From positions 102,798-131,235 of the forward strand of contig BFEA01000690.1 of the NCBI GenBank assembly GCA_003427395.1: DNA of 28,438 nucleotides, in the 5' to 3' direction. The stretch comes from Chara braunii. Lineage: Eukaryota; Streptophyta; Charophyceae; Charales; Characeae. Positions within the stretch are counted from its first letter, which is position 1; every line of letters starts with the position of its first letter. Position numbers and translations under genes: made by a program. This document shows positions 10,154-20,483 of the stretch, in pieces. A model generated the notes under the pieces. It made no database searches, had not been told where the DNA came from, and saw only the letters and a program-made list of their open reading frames with translations.

Positions 10154-12082
10154 ATGGCAAGTGACCAAGATCCACGTGACGGTTCAACCAACAGCAATCT
10201 ATCCAATGTTTCAACCTTCTCTTCACTAGTGGATAAGTCCTTGCATGTTCCGTGGAAGAGTCGCAAACCCCATCGGCCTTTTCAAAGGGTTGTTAATGAT
10301 CCTTAGGTGTCCTCGCCGATAGTATCAGAGTGTACTCGGTATCCTACCATTGTTCCAGATCAAGTCGGTTTGTCTTCGTTCGAGGGCCCTTCTTCCTCAT
10401 CCAACCATGGATTGGGACTGCATATAGGTTCGCATGTTACTCCATGTCGCTTTACGAGTGAGACAGCGATGCCATCACAACACGAACACCGCAAACGCGG
10501 ACGACCACCTTCCCAAAGTCGTCGAACTCGAAGGTGTTTACTACAGGCGGTAGGTGTTGTAGGTGAGCCGACAGCTCGCAGGAGAAATAAAGAACCGGTG
10601 GTAAGTCAAGATTATGGTCTTGATTGTTCTACTGAGGAACAATGTAGTGATAAGTCTCTATCTTTTCAACAATCGAGTCCATCGATGAATGATTTCACAA
10701 GTCCTGTGTTTTTCAAAAGAATGAGTCAAGGAAATGTTAATGTTGGTACGGATCACATTAGTTGTCCTAGGAATCTCTCTATGACCTTGCAAAGTGAACG
10801 TTGCTTGAATTCGTACGGATGTTCCAATAAATACAGATTCCGTTTCGATTGTCGAAAGATCCGTTTTACTCGATAATTTTCTCTCGCACTCGGCACATGT
10901 GCACAATTGTTCATCGTCGACATTGACTGCCGATGTCCAACAAGGATTTGTGGATAGTAACGTTTGTCCTCCCTTGACGGATGTTCATGCAAATGCATGT
11001 TCTGCTGTCACGACCTCACCGAATTCAGAGAACACATTGATTAAAAAGTCTGTTCAATTTCATAATCGACGGAGAAGATTATTATTATGGAAACCGATTC
11101 ATTCAAGATGCAACACACGGTACCGTATATTATTGATTCGACGACTGCGTGCCAATAAAGTTGACAGTCGTTTGGAACTTGGATTGTTGTCGTCGATGCC
11201 TCTCCGTGTGTCATCGGGTTATGATGGAAGTGCAATAGTTGTTGAAAGTACTGTGGATGCTGGTGAAGGAACGAAACAAGTCGATGTAATGAATGTGAAT
11301 GAATCATGTTCTACGTCGAGTATAATTTCAAAATGAAAAAAAAGTCAAGGAAGACGATGAAGCTTTCATGTTAAACATATGTGTGCATTGAGAGTTGCAC
11401 TTAAGAATCATAGGAGGAAAGAAGATGTGCGTGCTCATAAAAAATTTATACGAGGTGTGAGGCGAAGTTTGTTCACTACGAATATCCTTCAAGAGATTCG
11501 AGCGAGCGCCTCTGCGCAATCGAGGAGTGCATCTTCTCCTGCGAGACAATCGCAGACTCAATCTTTTCGAGCGAGGCACTCGCGGAGTCTGTCATCGCGA
11601 GGGAGACAATCGCAGAATCCATCCGTGAGAAATCGAAATTCAATGAACAATCGTGAAGACAGTGAACCAAATAGTCGCGAGGAAGAAATGAATGATTCGC
11701 ATGATGTTCCGACTCCGGATCTCAATGCACTCCCATCGACACCTGTGGGAACAACGCATGCGGCGGTTGAGAACACCGTAGCGATTTTTGGGCATGTTAG
11801 CATTGTTGAACCGTTCGGCATTGGCGGTCAAGATCCGTGTAAGCATTGTGGTGGTAAATTGTGGCACCATGAAACAAAATGGACAAAGATGTGTTGTCGA
11901 AAAGGTACAAAACGTTGTCCTTTATGGGAATGGTCTTGCGAAGGCTCCCAGGAGCATGAGATTCTTTCCCTTTGGACGTATCAAAGTTCTCACGGCTGAT
12001 TTCTTCGAAACAATGCGAGGATAATTAATAATAGTTTATCTCTCATATCCTTGCAGTTGACAAAGTCGAGCGATGGTATTTG
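10154..12082 (+). other. N-terminal part of the Helitron frame
   Basis: The frame opens at ATG 10154 and is polar and Ser-rich. An AT-hook-like core (RKRGRPP at 10490-10510) suggests minor-groove binding. Around 11480-11640 Ser/Arg-rich repeats (units like SRS and RQSQ) are encoded by imperfect DNA repeats. A C-x2-C followed by a CC pair (CKHCGGKLWHHE at about 11838, then MCC) matches the Cys-rich stretch that precedes Rep in many Helitrons. Sequence before 12183 (RAQGPIFHRICALAVREGEH) fits the segment leading into Rep, although it lies between stops. Confidence 0.65.
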
Positions 12083-12200
12083 AGGATTCCAGGGCCAACT
12101 TCGAGCTCAAGGTCCAATCTTTCATCGTATCTGTGCATTGGCTGTCAGGGAAGGGGAACATCCTCAGTTTGCGCAACTATACTAGCACGATCCTCAACAT

Positions 12201-13859
12201 TTGGACGATGCGATTGGTCAAAGGGTAGATTTTCTTAACTTATCTGCACGTACATCCGATACCGAACTTGATCGAGCGGAACACATATTGAGAAGGTTTC
12301 ACGAATTGCTACAACAATGTAACAATTACGTGAAGGACTTTATGACGGTTGCTGACCTTCCGCCGGAAGCGTTGAACGGGAGGAAGTTTGTCATAAATCC
12401 GTATGACATGCCTGATGGAGAACATGCAAGGCGTTATAACCGTCCTATGGGTTTAAATGAGGTGTGTGTTCTGATGCCCGATGAACTCCTTCCAAGTGAG
12501 CACGAGATTCGTTTGCGTGCTCCTCTTCCTGGTGATTGTCAGACAATTGTGGTTCCGGGATGTTCTCGAACGCATGACTGCTTAAGGTTTGTTTTACTTT
12601 TCCCGGAGGGAAATGATTGTTGGTTTGTCCGACGTGCCTCGGAGGTTGGATGGCCGCCAGGACTTAATGCCAAGGAGTACTGTGCATTTCACCTTCACGA
12701 GCGAGATGGTGAAAGACCTTGCATCCTTTATGCAGCACGTCTCTTCCATGAGTTTTGTTGCATGGCGTACGCTAAAGTTGAATCCCTCTGTTTAAAATGG
12801 GTGAGATTCCATAAAAACGAACGGCGCTCAGAGTATTATCAGGATTTACGAGACGCTGTGCAATAAAATCAACGTGGTGACGGTATTAGGACAAAAGTGG
12901 TTTCACCGTCAACGTTCACTAGACGACCTCGATATACGAGTGAAATATATTACGGAAGAATAACAATTGTGAGACAATTCAGAAAACCGGATCTTTTCAT
13001 CACTATAACGTGCAACACTAACTGGTCGGAGATCAAACAAGTCCTGTTGCCAGGTCAATGCCCTAACGACAGGCCGGATCTTCTCGCAAGAGTGTTCAAA
13101 TGTTATCTTCCACAGCTGATTGATGAGATAAAGAACAAACGGATTTTTGGTAGGGTGAGTGAAATGTTGTATGTGGTGGAGTTTCAGAAAATGGATCTCT
13201 CACACACACATATATTGGTTATCCTGCATTCGGATGATAAAATTTGGGATGCGGATGCTGTTGACAATGTGGTGTATGCCGAGATTCCTCCGGAAGGGGA
13301 ATTGAGAGAAAAGGTAGCTAAGTTCATGTTGCACGGGGTTTGCGGTGTGGAGAAACGCAACGCTTCATGTACAGAGGACAGAGAATGCACAAAAGGGTTT
13401 CCGAAAGACTTCATTTCCACAACAACATTCAAAGACAAACAAACGTACCATTCGTATAGGAGAAGAAAACCAAGTAACGGTGGTTTTACGATTGTTCAAA
13501 ATGGTGTCGGTTACGACAATTGCAGCGTGGTCCTGTATAACCCGTACTTGCTAATGAGGTTTAATTGCCACTTGAATGTTGAATATTGTGCTAACATCAA
13601 AGCGTGCAAGTATGTGTATAAATACGTGTACAAAGGGTGCGATCGTGCTATGGTTTGCGAGCAAGATAATATTGTGCACATCGATGAAGTAAAATTGTAT
13701 CAAGATATGTGTGTTGTGGGTGCATGCGAAGCATGTTGGCATCTATTTACGTTTGACGTTGCGGAACAATGACCCGCGGTGAAAAGGTTGTCTGTGCATC
13801 TCGAAAACATGCAAAAAGTGCAATTCGAACCCGACACTGAGCATAGGGTTGTTTCGCAT
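12201..13859 (+). other. Helitron Rep (HUH nuclease) domain
   Basis: This segment reads as Helitron-like Rep with stops at 12864 and 13770. It includes FRKPDLFITITCNTNW. The HUH motif is SHTHILV, with its two metal-binding His codons at 13203 and 13209. The tyrosine motif KYVYKYVYKG (Tyr codons from 13611) is equivalent to the usual KYxxKYxxKG. The catalytic residues visible by eye are retained even though the frame is interrupted. Confidence 0.88.
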
Positions 13860-14585
13860 TAACCCGCAAAAATAAAATTGACAGCATGGATGAAACACAA
13901 CTCTTTGAATGAAGGTGTTCCTAAAGCGGAGTTTCCTCTTTACGCAAAAATCATTAGTACTCATACATGGGATAACAAACATAAAAAATGGAACCGAAGA
14001 AAACACGATCTTCACATTGGTCTCTTCGAAAAGATATGTCGGTTGCATCACGTGAGGATCGCCGAAGGGGAACAATTATATCTGCGTATGTTGCTAAACC
14101 ATGAACATTCTCGTGGTGTACGCTCTTTTGCCGAAATTCATACTCTGGACGGAGTCGAATACGATTCGTTCCGATCTGTGTGTCTTCGATTAGACCTTTT
14201 GCAAACAGACGATGTATACGATCAATGCATAAACAAAACCGTTGCGCATTACATGCCTGAAGAAGTTCGTAAAATATTTGTTATGGTTCTTGCGTTTGGT
14301 CCGGTGAACGATCCGGTCCGTTTCTTCGAACGACATTTGGATAAGATGTGTGACGATTTTCATTATCGCACAGACAATGAAATTGTTCCGCCAAACATTT
14401 TGCAATCCTTAGTGTTGTTCCATCTTGACCGTATTTTGCAAGAGTCTGGGAAAAACATCCGTCAGTTCTGCCTTTATTATCCAACAGCCGACGGGGAAAC
14501 GATTGCTGATAACATAACCAGACATTATGAGAGCAAAACTGTATCCTCGATCCTAAACGATGAGTTGTCGTAAAATCCGATTCAA

Positions 14586-15945
14586 ATGCAACGCAAATAT
14601 GAGTCAAATTTTCGACGCCTTCGTCCACGTCAACGAGTGTTGATGGAAAGAGTCCTTCGGATTCTGCAAGAGAAAAAAACGTTGCGTTTTTTTGTCAATG
14701 CACCGGCTGGAACAGGGAAGATTTTTTGCATTGAAACGATTTTGGCGGGCACCGGGTCACGTTCTGCCATTGCACTGGTCGTCACGTCCAGTGGCATAGT
14801 GACGACTCTTTTGACGGGGGTCGAACGTTTCACTCACGATTTCCCTCACCTTTCAAACCTGATAGCACGCGTTCCTTCTTGATTGTGAAACAAAGTGATC
14901 TTGCAGAGCTTATTTGCCGTGCCGACTTGATTATTCGGGACGAGGCTCCAATGAGTAACAAGTTTCACTTGGAAGCTCGCTTCGGGACCTCTGTAACAAT
15001 GACGAATCGTTTGGTGGAAAAATTTTACTTCTGGCTGGGGATTTCGGACAGGTTTTGCCCGTTGTGAAACACGGATCGCGAGCACAACAAATTGATGCGT
15101 CCATGAAAATGTCTCCTTTGTGGAAACTTTTTGAGGTTCATCAACTAACCGAAAATATGCGAATCTTAAGCTTAGGGAATGATGAAATGGCACGAATGTA
15201 TGCCCACTTTTTGATGCGTATTGGGAATGGTGACCATCCTCGTGTTGCTCCTAATGAACCTGTTGCAGTCAGATTGCCACGTGAGATCTGTACGGATAAA
15301 CCAATTGATGAGTTGATTTCATGGACGTTTGATGATGAGTCGAACCATATGGGGGATGCCGAGTATTTCTTGCCTCGATTAATTCTAAACCCTACTAATG
15401 ACGATACCGGTTCTGTTAATAACGGTGTTCTTGACGACTTCCCTGGGGAGGTGCGTGACTTTTTCAGCGTTGATTATCCTAATTTGGATGAGACCAGGCT
15501 TGGTATTGAGCCCCACAAGTTTCGCTTAAACATTGGTGCGCCTGTGATGCTTTTGCGAAATTTATCACTGAAGCAAGGACTTTGCAACGGTACAAGGATG
15601 ATTCTGAAGAAGATCGTTAATGATGATTTGTTGGAAGTGACAATAATACACACGGGTAAAACAACATTGATCCCCAAGATTGATCTGACAAGTGATGGTG
15701 AGACAACTGGGTTCAGATGGTTTAAGAGGCAATTTCCAGTCTGTCTTGCTTTTGCTGTAACGATTAACAAGTCGCAAGGACAAACCGTATCACGTGCCAG
15801 GGTTTGGCTACGCAAACCGGTTTTTGCGCATGACCAATTGTATGTTGCTTTGTCGGGTGTTGGCCATCCCAACAACATCTGTGTTGCGTTGCCTGATAAA
15901 AATTTTTTAACGAAGAACATTGTATATGATGAACTTTTGGGATGA
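14586..15945 (+). other. Helitron PIF1-like helicase domain
   Basis: Motifs appear in order. Walker A is PAGTGKI at 14703-14723, with Ile in place of the usual Thr. Walker B is LIIRDEAPM near 14928-14955. Motif III is LLAGDFGQVLPV at about 15025-15060, with Gly in place of the usual Arg. Motif IV is LTENMRI, motif V is INKSQGQT, and motif VI is YVALSGVG, with Gly where the conserved Arg stands. Frameshifts near 14878 and 14978 separate the pieces; from about 15005 to 15945 the frame is open. The domain is clear, but the copy should be inactive as an ATPase. Confidence 0.88.
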
Positions 15946-16019
15946 GTCCTTTTTTTTTTCATCGAACCTTGGCATTCCAAATAATTTTGTCATATTCTTT
16001 CTTTACAGGCGACTCCCGA

Positions 16020-16538
16020 ATGTCGCATAAGTACGACACTCGTGCTAAGAGGACAGCAATGGGAAACAACAATACCACTCAATATGATACGAATGTTACG
16101 TCAAAACTTGGAGGCGAACATTCGGAGAGGTCGAAGAAAAGTGGAAATGATAAGAGATCGATGAATCTTGGAAGTGAACATCCTCGGGAGGATCGTCATG
16201 TTATTGGTGAGGTTGAACGTCGATGTTTGCGAGGGAATACCCTTGATGATGCTGAGAACATGGTTGTGGAGGTGGGTAGTGACGATTGTCGTGTCGATGG
16301 GGATGGTTCGCGTAGAGGTGAGTCAGGTGGGCCTCTTAACCTTACATTTGCCGATGATGAGGATGATACCGTTACGGACGATTCGAAAGAAGACTGTGTT
16401 GAATCTACTTTCAATAGGAAAGAGAGTCGTGGTGCGAAAACTAATCTTTGGGATTCCCCCGAAGTGGCGGAACCTACCTTGGCTGATAATCGGATGGGAC
16501 GACAATCTGTTGTTGATGAACGTGAACTCAGATTGTAA
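16020..16538 (+). CDS. Unrecognised acidic protein downstream of the Helitron
   Basis: An intact frame of 172 codons starting MSHKYDTRAKR. The start is preceded by TTCTTTACAG, which resembles a splice acceptor, so an upstream exon is possible. The product begins basic and becomes strongly acidic and polar (many Asp, Glu, Ser, Gly). It is probably disordered, with no catalytic motif. It ends 5 nt before the next ATG, in another frame, so the two may once have been one reading frame split by an indel. It begins 75 nt after the Helitron helicase stop and may be an accessory gene of that element. Function unknown. Confidence 0.45.
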   Translation: MSHKYDTRAKRTAMGNNNTTQYDTNVTSKLGGEHSERSKKSGNDKRSMNLGSEHPREDRHVIGEVERRCLRGNTLDDAENMVVEVGSDDCRVDGDGSRRGESGGPLNLTFADDEDDTVTDDSKEDCVESTFNRKESRGAKTNLWDSPEVAEPTLADNRMGRQSVVDERELRL

Positions 16539-16543
16539 GAGCG

Positions 16544-17644
16544 ATGAATGCGCCGCCTGATGATGCACTTTTATCTCTTCCGTTTTGTGCACCGCTTGCT
16601 GGGTGCGCACGTATTTATGATTCGTCTTCGCAATCTCAACGCAGTGAACGAGAAAGACATGTTTGCGCCACATCGCAACCACAAAATCCTCCGAGGGTTA
16701 TTGTGGTGCCCGATGATAACGATGCACCCACAATTCGCACTCCGAATCCGCGCGCTTACCTTGCTAGATGGTTTGACGATTCGAAGAAGGCTGGCATCCA
16801 AAATGTCTTGACTGAGGTGTTTTTTGAAATGTTTGTCAAAAGTGTCACAATCGTGAAAGATGGACGAATATGGGAAAACTTCCTGGAGTGGAAAATAAAC
16901 AAACTCACTAATATGCGGTTGGAACGACGATTCCTTCTTCCTTCAGATTCATTGAATGTTTCGGATTTGGAGGCTTCTTCCATATTGAAATCACTTTTGA
17001 ACGATGAGTTTATCGCTCTGTCTAATGAGGAGATTACTAGGATGACATTTGATTTGCCGCATTTTCCGACAGAAGGGATCATTCCCCAAGCCTTTCACAA
17101 ATATGCACGGATGCGGCAGCTTCTCAAAATGATTCCTCCCGTGGTTGCTTCTTCCACTCCTCATTTCGCTCCGGTCCGTAGACTCCCCTTTCAAACAGCA
17201 TCTCCTCCAAATTTTCAACGTCTTGCGGATTATGCTTCACCCTCCAATATGTCAACGCCGATTGTCATTATTTCTATTGTTGTTTCTGCTTTGCCGGTCG
17301 CTACGGCTACTCCGTCTCCTGTCAGTTGTGTTGTGCTCGCTCATACGCCATCAAGACACCATCTGCATGTCCATACACGACCATTGGAACAACCAAGTTC
17401 TTCTAATTTTAACATTACAATGTACGACTCTGTTGAATCTATTGGTCCGAAAAAGACACTTGCACACCTGTCCTATCTTGACAGTTCTCACAGGGTGCAA
17501 GATATTCTGGAAGCAGTAGCGGAATTGAATACGAGTATGAACACTTGGAGATGTGTGGATGTTGCGATTCATCTCGATTACAATCGGCAAAGACATGCTC
17601 GATTCGGAACTTTTGAGGAGTATCGTCACAAAGTGTTGCAATGA
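16544..17644 (+). CDS. Unrecognised 366-codon protein downstream of the Helitron
   Basis: The frame is open for 1.1 kb in a region where all neighbouring coding sequence is riddled with stops, which argues that it is real or recently so. The first third is Pro/Ser-rich. A central segment (about residues 75-190) has mixed charged and hydrophobic residues, including RAYLARWFDDSKK, FFEMFVKSVTIVKDGR and LPHFPTEG, and looks folded and mostly helical. A Ser/Thr/Pro-rich linker with a short Val/Ile/Ala-rich stretch (about 235-265) follows, then a C-terminal helical patch. I recognise no family. ATG 16544 is chosen as the first in frame, but the frame is open further upstream. Spacing suggests co-transcription with the preceding frame. 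Confidence 0.5.
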   Translation: MNAPPDDALLSLPFCAPLAGCARIYDSSSQSQRSERERHVCATSQPQNPPRVIVVPDDNDAPTIRTPNPRAYLARWFDDSKKAGIQNVLTEVFFEMFVKSVTIVKDGRIWENFLEWKINKLTNMRLERRFLLPSDSLNVSDLEASSILKSLLNDEFIALSNEEITRMTFDLPHFPTEGIIPQAFHKYARMRQLLKMIPPVVASSTPHFAPVRRLPFQTASPPNFQRLADYASPSNMSTPIVIISIVVSALPVATATPSPVSCVVLAHTPSRHHLHVHTRPLEQPSSSNFNITMYDSVESIGPKKTLAHLSYLDSSHRVQDILEAVAELNTSMNTWRCVDVAIHLDYNRQRHARFGTFEEYRHKVLQ

Positions 17645-17846
17645 GTGTCTGTTCGTGAGGTGTTGCAAGACTATCGTTCCAATGAAGGAAGTTGATTGGT
17701 CTTATAAGAGAGATAGGAAGACAAAGATGTTGATTGGGCGGTTGTCCGGGCGTTGCCTTAATGACAAATTCTTAGATGGTCGTCTTCGGTTTCAATTACG
17801 TAGTTGCCCCTACAAGAGAGATGGGAAGGGAAAGATAAATAAATAA
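17645..17846 (+). other. Possible C-terminal remnant after the 366-codon frame
   Basis: In the third frame, sequence from about 17553 to TAA 17844 is open. It encodes a basic tail with a repeated YKRD motif (SYKRDRK and PYKRDGK). It may be the original C-terminus after a frameshift, or chance. Evidence is thin. Confidence 0.2.
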
Positions 17847-17865
17847 GGTGGGAAGGAGAAAGACA

Positions 17866-17872
17866 TAGATAG

Positions 17873-17913
<41 letters not shown>
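17866..17913. repeat. GATA then GA microsatellite
   Basis: Short tandem GATA units pass into a GA run that is cut off by the assembly gap. Confidence 0.95.
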
Positions 17914-18182
17914 NNNNNNNNNNNNNNNNNNNNNNNNNNNNNNNNNNNNNNNNNNNNNNNNNNNNNNNNNNNNNNNNNNNNNNNNNNNNNNNNNNNNNNN
18001 NNNNNNNNNNNNNNNNNNNNNNNNNNNNNNNNNNNNNNNNNNNNNNNNNNNNNNNNNNNNNNNNNNNNNNNNNNNNNNNNNNNNNNNNNNNNNNNNNNNN
18101 NNNNNNNNNNNNNNNNNNNNNNNNNNNNNNNNNNNNNNNNNNNNNNNNNNNNNNNNNNNNNNNNNNNNNNNNNNNNNNNNNN
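17914..18182. other. Assembly gap (N)
   Basis: 269 undetermined bases. The gap is bordered by GA on the left and CT on the right. Confidence 1.
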
Positions 18183-18210
18183 TCTCTCTCTCTCCGTCTC
18201 TTTCTTTTTT

Positions 18211-18291
<81 letters not shown>

Positions 18292-18299
18292 ATCTTTTT

Positions 18300-18346
<47 letters not shown>
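18183..18346. repeat. CT, TATC and TA microsatellites
   Basis: Order is CT, then TATC units (about 18230-18288), poly-T, then TA (about 18306-18346). The CT and TATC units are the reverse complement of the GA and GATA units left of the gap. Confidence 0.95.
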
Positions 18347-18349
<3 letters not shown>

Positions 18350-18586
18350 GTGTCTCTCCTCGTCGTTTTTCTTACATTTTTATTTTTTCTATTTGTTATT
18401 TTTTGATTCGTGAATTAAAGTTGGACTTCGTAGCCAGTTACTCTTATTTGTGCGGGCGTGGCCCGCACCGCCCGTACCGCGGACGCTTAGCTAGTTCTTA
18501 TTGCTATTGCTTTTCAGTTTTTTTTTATTAATATTATTTATTTGTGGTTGTTGTCTTTGATATTTACTGTCTGCATCATGGGTAAG
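18347..18586. other. Non-coding spacer
   Basis: AT-rich with one GC-rich patch (about 18452-18485). I see no gene or clear element. Confidence 0.5.
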
Positions 18587-18905
18587 GGGGCGGATCAGAT
18601 GTGGGGGGAAGGAGTGAGGAACCTGAGAGAGACGCTCGTCACCGTGTGACGGTGCATACCCCCATCCTCCTTTGTTCTCTCTTTGATCTAATCCCCTCAT
18701 TTTCCTTTTGTTCTCATATCTGTTGAGGAGATAGTATTATAATCATTATCATTGTTATCATAATGCTATTGAAAGTAATGAGGAAGATCAGATATGAAGA
18801 ATTATGGGGCACTGAAGAGGAGAGAGACATCGTCACCGTGTGACGGTGCCTAACTCCTCCATCCTTCTCCATTCCCACGTGTTATAATCCCCTCATTTCC
18901 CTATC
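18587..18905. repeat. Two diverged ~194-bp repeats, each with a CGT-loop palindrome
   Basis: Copies at about 18587-18711 and 18780-18905 share, in the same order, ATCAGAT, GAGAGAGAC, CGTCACCGTGTGACGGTGC and AATCCCCTCATTT, with an offset of 193-196 bp. The central element GTCAC-CGT-GTGAC (18638-18650 and 18832-18844) is a perfect 5-bp stem with a CGT loop and can also pair as CACCGT with ACGGTG. Between the copies lies a nested inverted repeat: TCATATCTG at 18714-18722 with CAGATATGA at 18789-18797, enclosing ATAGTATTAT at 18731-18740 with ATAATGCTAT at 18760-18769. Confidence 0.75.
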
Positions 18906-19007
18906 TTCCACACCTACCTGAAATGGTATGATCTTTCTGAATTGAAAGTCCACTCTATGGAGGAGGATGACCAAACAGACAGGCACAGCGGGGCGATTGC
19001 GGAAGCT

Positions 19008-19039
19008 CTGCCGGAGTTCAAGAGGAACTCTGGAGGCAG
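19008..19039. repeat. Strong hairpin CTGCC/GAGTTC
   Basis: GAGTTC (19014-19019) pairs with GAACTC (19025-19030) over a 5-nt loop, and CTGCC (19008-19012) pairs with GGCAG (19035-19039) outside it. No U-run follows, so it is not terminator-like. It belongs with the stem-loops that crowd this region. Confidence 0.7.
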
Positions 19040-19270
19040 GGAACTGTGAGGTACGCGTCACCTATTCCATTCCCGTACACCCTTAAAGGCTACAACCTTC
19101 TATTGGACTGCTAGTATGGCTGTGTAATATACTGTTTGTGTTTTCTTCAGGATTAAAAGTGTATTAAACGGAAAAAAGTTATATGATTGAAGTAAGAACC
19201 TTGCCTGAAGTCAGGAAAGGAATCTAGGAGAACCGAGAAGGAACCTAGTCTGCTTGGTTTGATAAACAAA

Positions 19271-20480
19271 GTCGTGTGATGGAGACTCTCGTTGGGTCGT
19301 CACACAACCTGCATGAACTTATTAAAATAAATGATGGGGTACTCCCATGCAAAGTACCCTGTCATTCACCCGGCTAAATAAAGCGTTGATGAAATGTTTG
19401 TTTGGCTCCAACGTTGGTGACGGGAAGCTACCGTGCGGTTTCTTTATTACCTTACAAGCTAGATCTAAGAGGTAATCCGGTACTCCCGTGGGGTACATAT
19501 CTTCAATGACTAATATAAGCGAAGGTAGTAGGAGGCTCCTGTGGGGCTCTCCTATCGCTGATCTGACTTGACTTGTAAAGGAACTAAGTACTCACCGTGT
19601 GAGTACACGAACTCCTGAGTCTGGGACGATCTGTCCGGCTTTCCGTAGGAGTCGGCATACCTTTCGCTCATCTACGATGCATGGGCAAGGTAAGTAAACG
19701 GTCAGGATAACTTAACTAAGATTTGTTTTGACTGATATCCTACTTATCAAACTGGTAGTAGGATAACTCCCGTGAGGTGATCATAGTACTTGTTTGATTT
19801 CGGGGTCAACTAACGCGAGAAAGGAATGAGGTGATTGTGTTTGGACAGTAAAGGGATACTCCCGGGTGAGTAACCCTACTACTTGTTTGGGTATGACTGA
19901 TGGATGATATGAATAAATGTTAACGATCTATCTATTTAACATTGAAGCAGGATATGAGAGGCCTCCCGTGGGGTCATCCTATTGCTTGCTTGACTCTATC
20001 TTAAAAGGTCTAATACGATATTCCAGCAAAGGGAGGATCTAATGTTTGTCTGAGGTTACTAACTTAATCCTAGCTCGTATGACTCTGAGAAAGTTGTAGA
20101 GTGACTCCCGTGGGGTCATCCTATTACACTTTTCCGAGAATAGTCTGGGTTTTAATCAAGGAGTAATAGGAGGCTTCCGTGAAGACCACCTATTACCAAT
20201 ATGAATTTCGTATTGATACCTAGATCTGGAATGTGTTTGGACATTGGAACAAGTGTTGAGATGCTTCGACAAGGCCTTCTCAACTACTTGTTGTAATAAA
20301 GGGATACTCCCCTGTGAGTTATCCCGTCGCTTGCACAAGATTGCATGAGGACTGCATGGACTTTGAAGAGTGGTTGAGTGCTCCCGTGGAACTACTCGAC
20401 TACTTATCTGACTAACTGTTTTGTCTGGAATTGATCAAGGAGTGGAAGATTCCCGGATGAATCAATCTACTACTTGCGTA
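19271..20480. repeat. Array of diverged stem-loops with conserved CGT-type loop
   Basis: At least twelve imperfect palindromes of about 20-40 nt occur in one orientation, spaced irregularly by about 47-160 nt. Examples: 19480-19496 (GTACTCC, CGT, GGGGTAC); 19529-19554 (TAGGAG with CTCCTA, inner GCTCC-TGT-GGGGC); 19588-19606 (GTACTCA with TGAGTAC, C-G then CGT loop); 19755-19789; 19853-19876 (TACTC with GAGTA inside GGG/CCC); 20102-20118 (TGACTCC, CGT, GGGGTCA); 20163-20196 (GTAATAGG with CCTATTAC, inner CTTC-CGT-GAAG); 20255-20284 (GTTGAGA with TCTCAAC); 20301-20325 (GGGATA with TATCCC); 20373-20400 (GTTGAGT with ACTCGAC); 20448-20463 (GATTC with GAATC). The 3' side often continues as CTACTACTTGTTTGACT-like sequence. 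There is no coding frame across the array. Function unknown. Confidence 0.75.
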
Positions 20481-20483
20481 TGT

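Larger units (their letters stand above)
10154..15945 (+). pseudogene. Helitron Rep-helicase pseudogene
   Basis: A long broken frame with the order expected of a plant-type Helitron: N-terminal region, Cys-rich segment, HUH-type Rep nuclease, then a PIF1-like helicase ending at TGA 15943. Frame 2 runs 10154-10876, with a TAG at 10304. The next frame runs about 10899-14882, with stops at 11334, 11358, 11997, 12081, 12183, 12864, 13770, 13860 and 14571. Two more frameshifts follow, near 14878 and 14978. Domain sequence carries on across the stops. The final 300 codons are uninterrupted. Some breaks in the N-terminal half could be introns, for instance before a TTGCAG at about 12051. Known role: Rep nicks and joins DNA ends while the helicase unwinds the donor strand. 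No terminal TC, 3' hairpin or CTRR end could be assigned. Confidence 0.88.

Noticed and set aside
19271-20480. CRISPR-like array
   Set aside because: The repeats are diverged, spacing is irregular, no cas genes are present, and the context is a eukaryotic transposon region.
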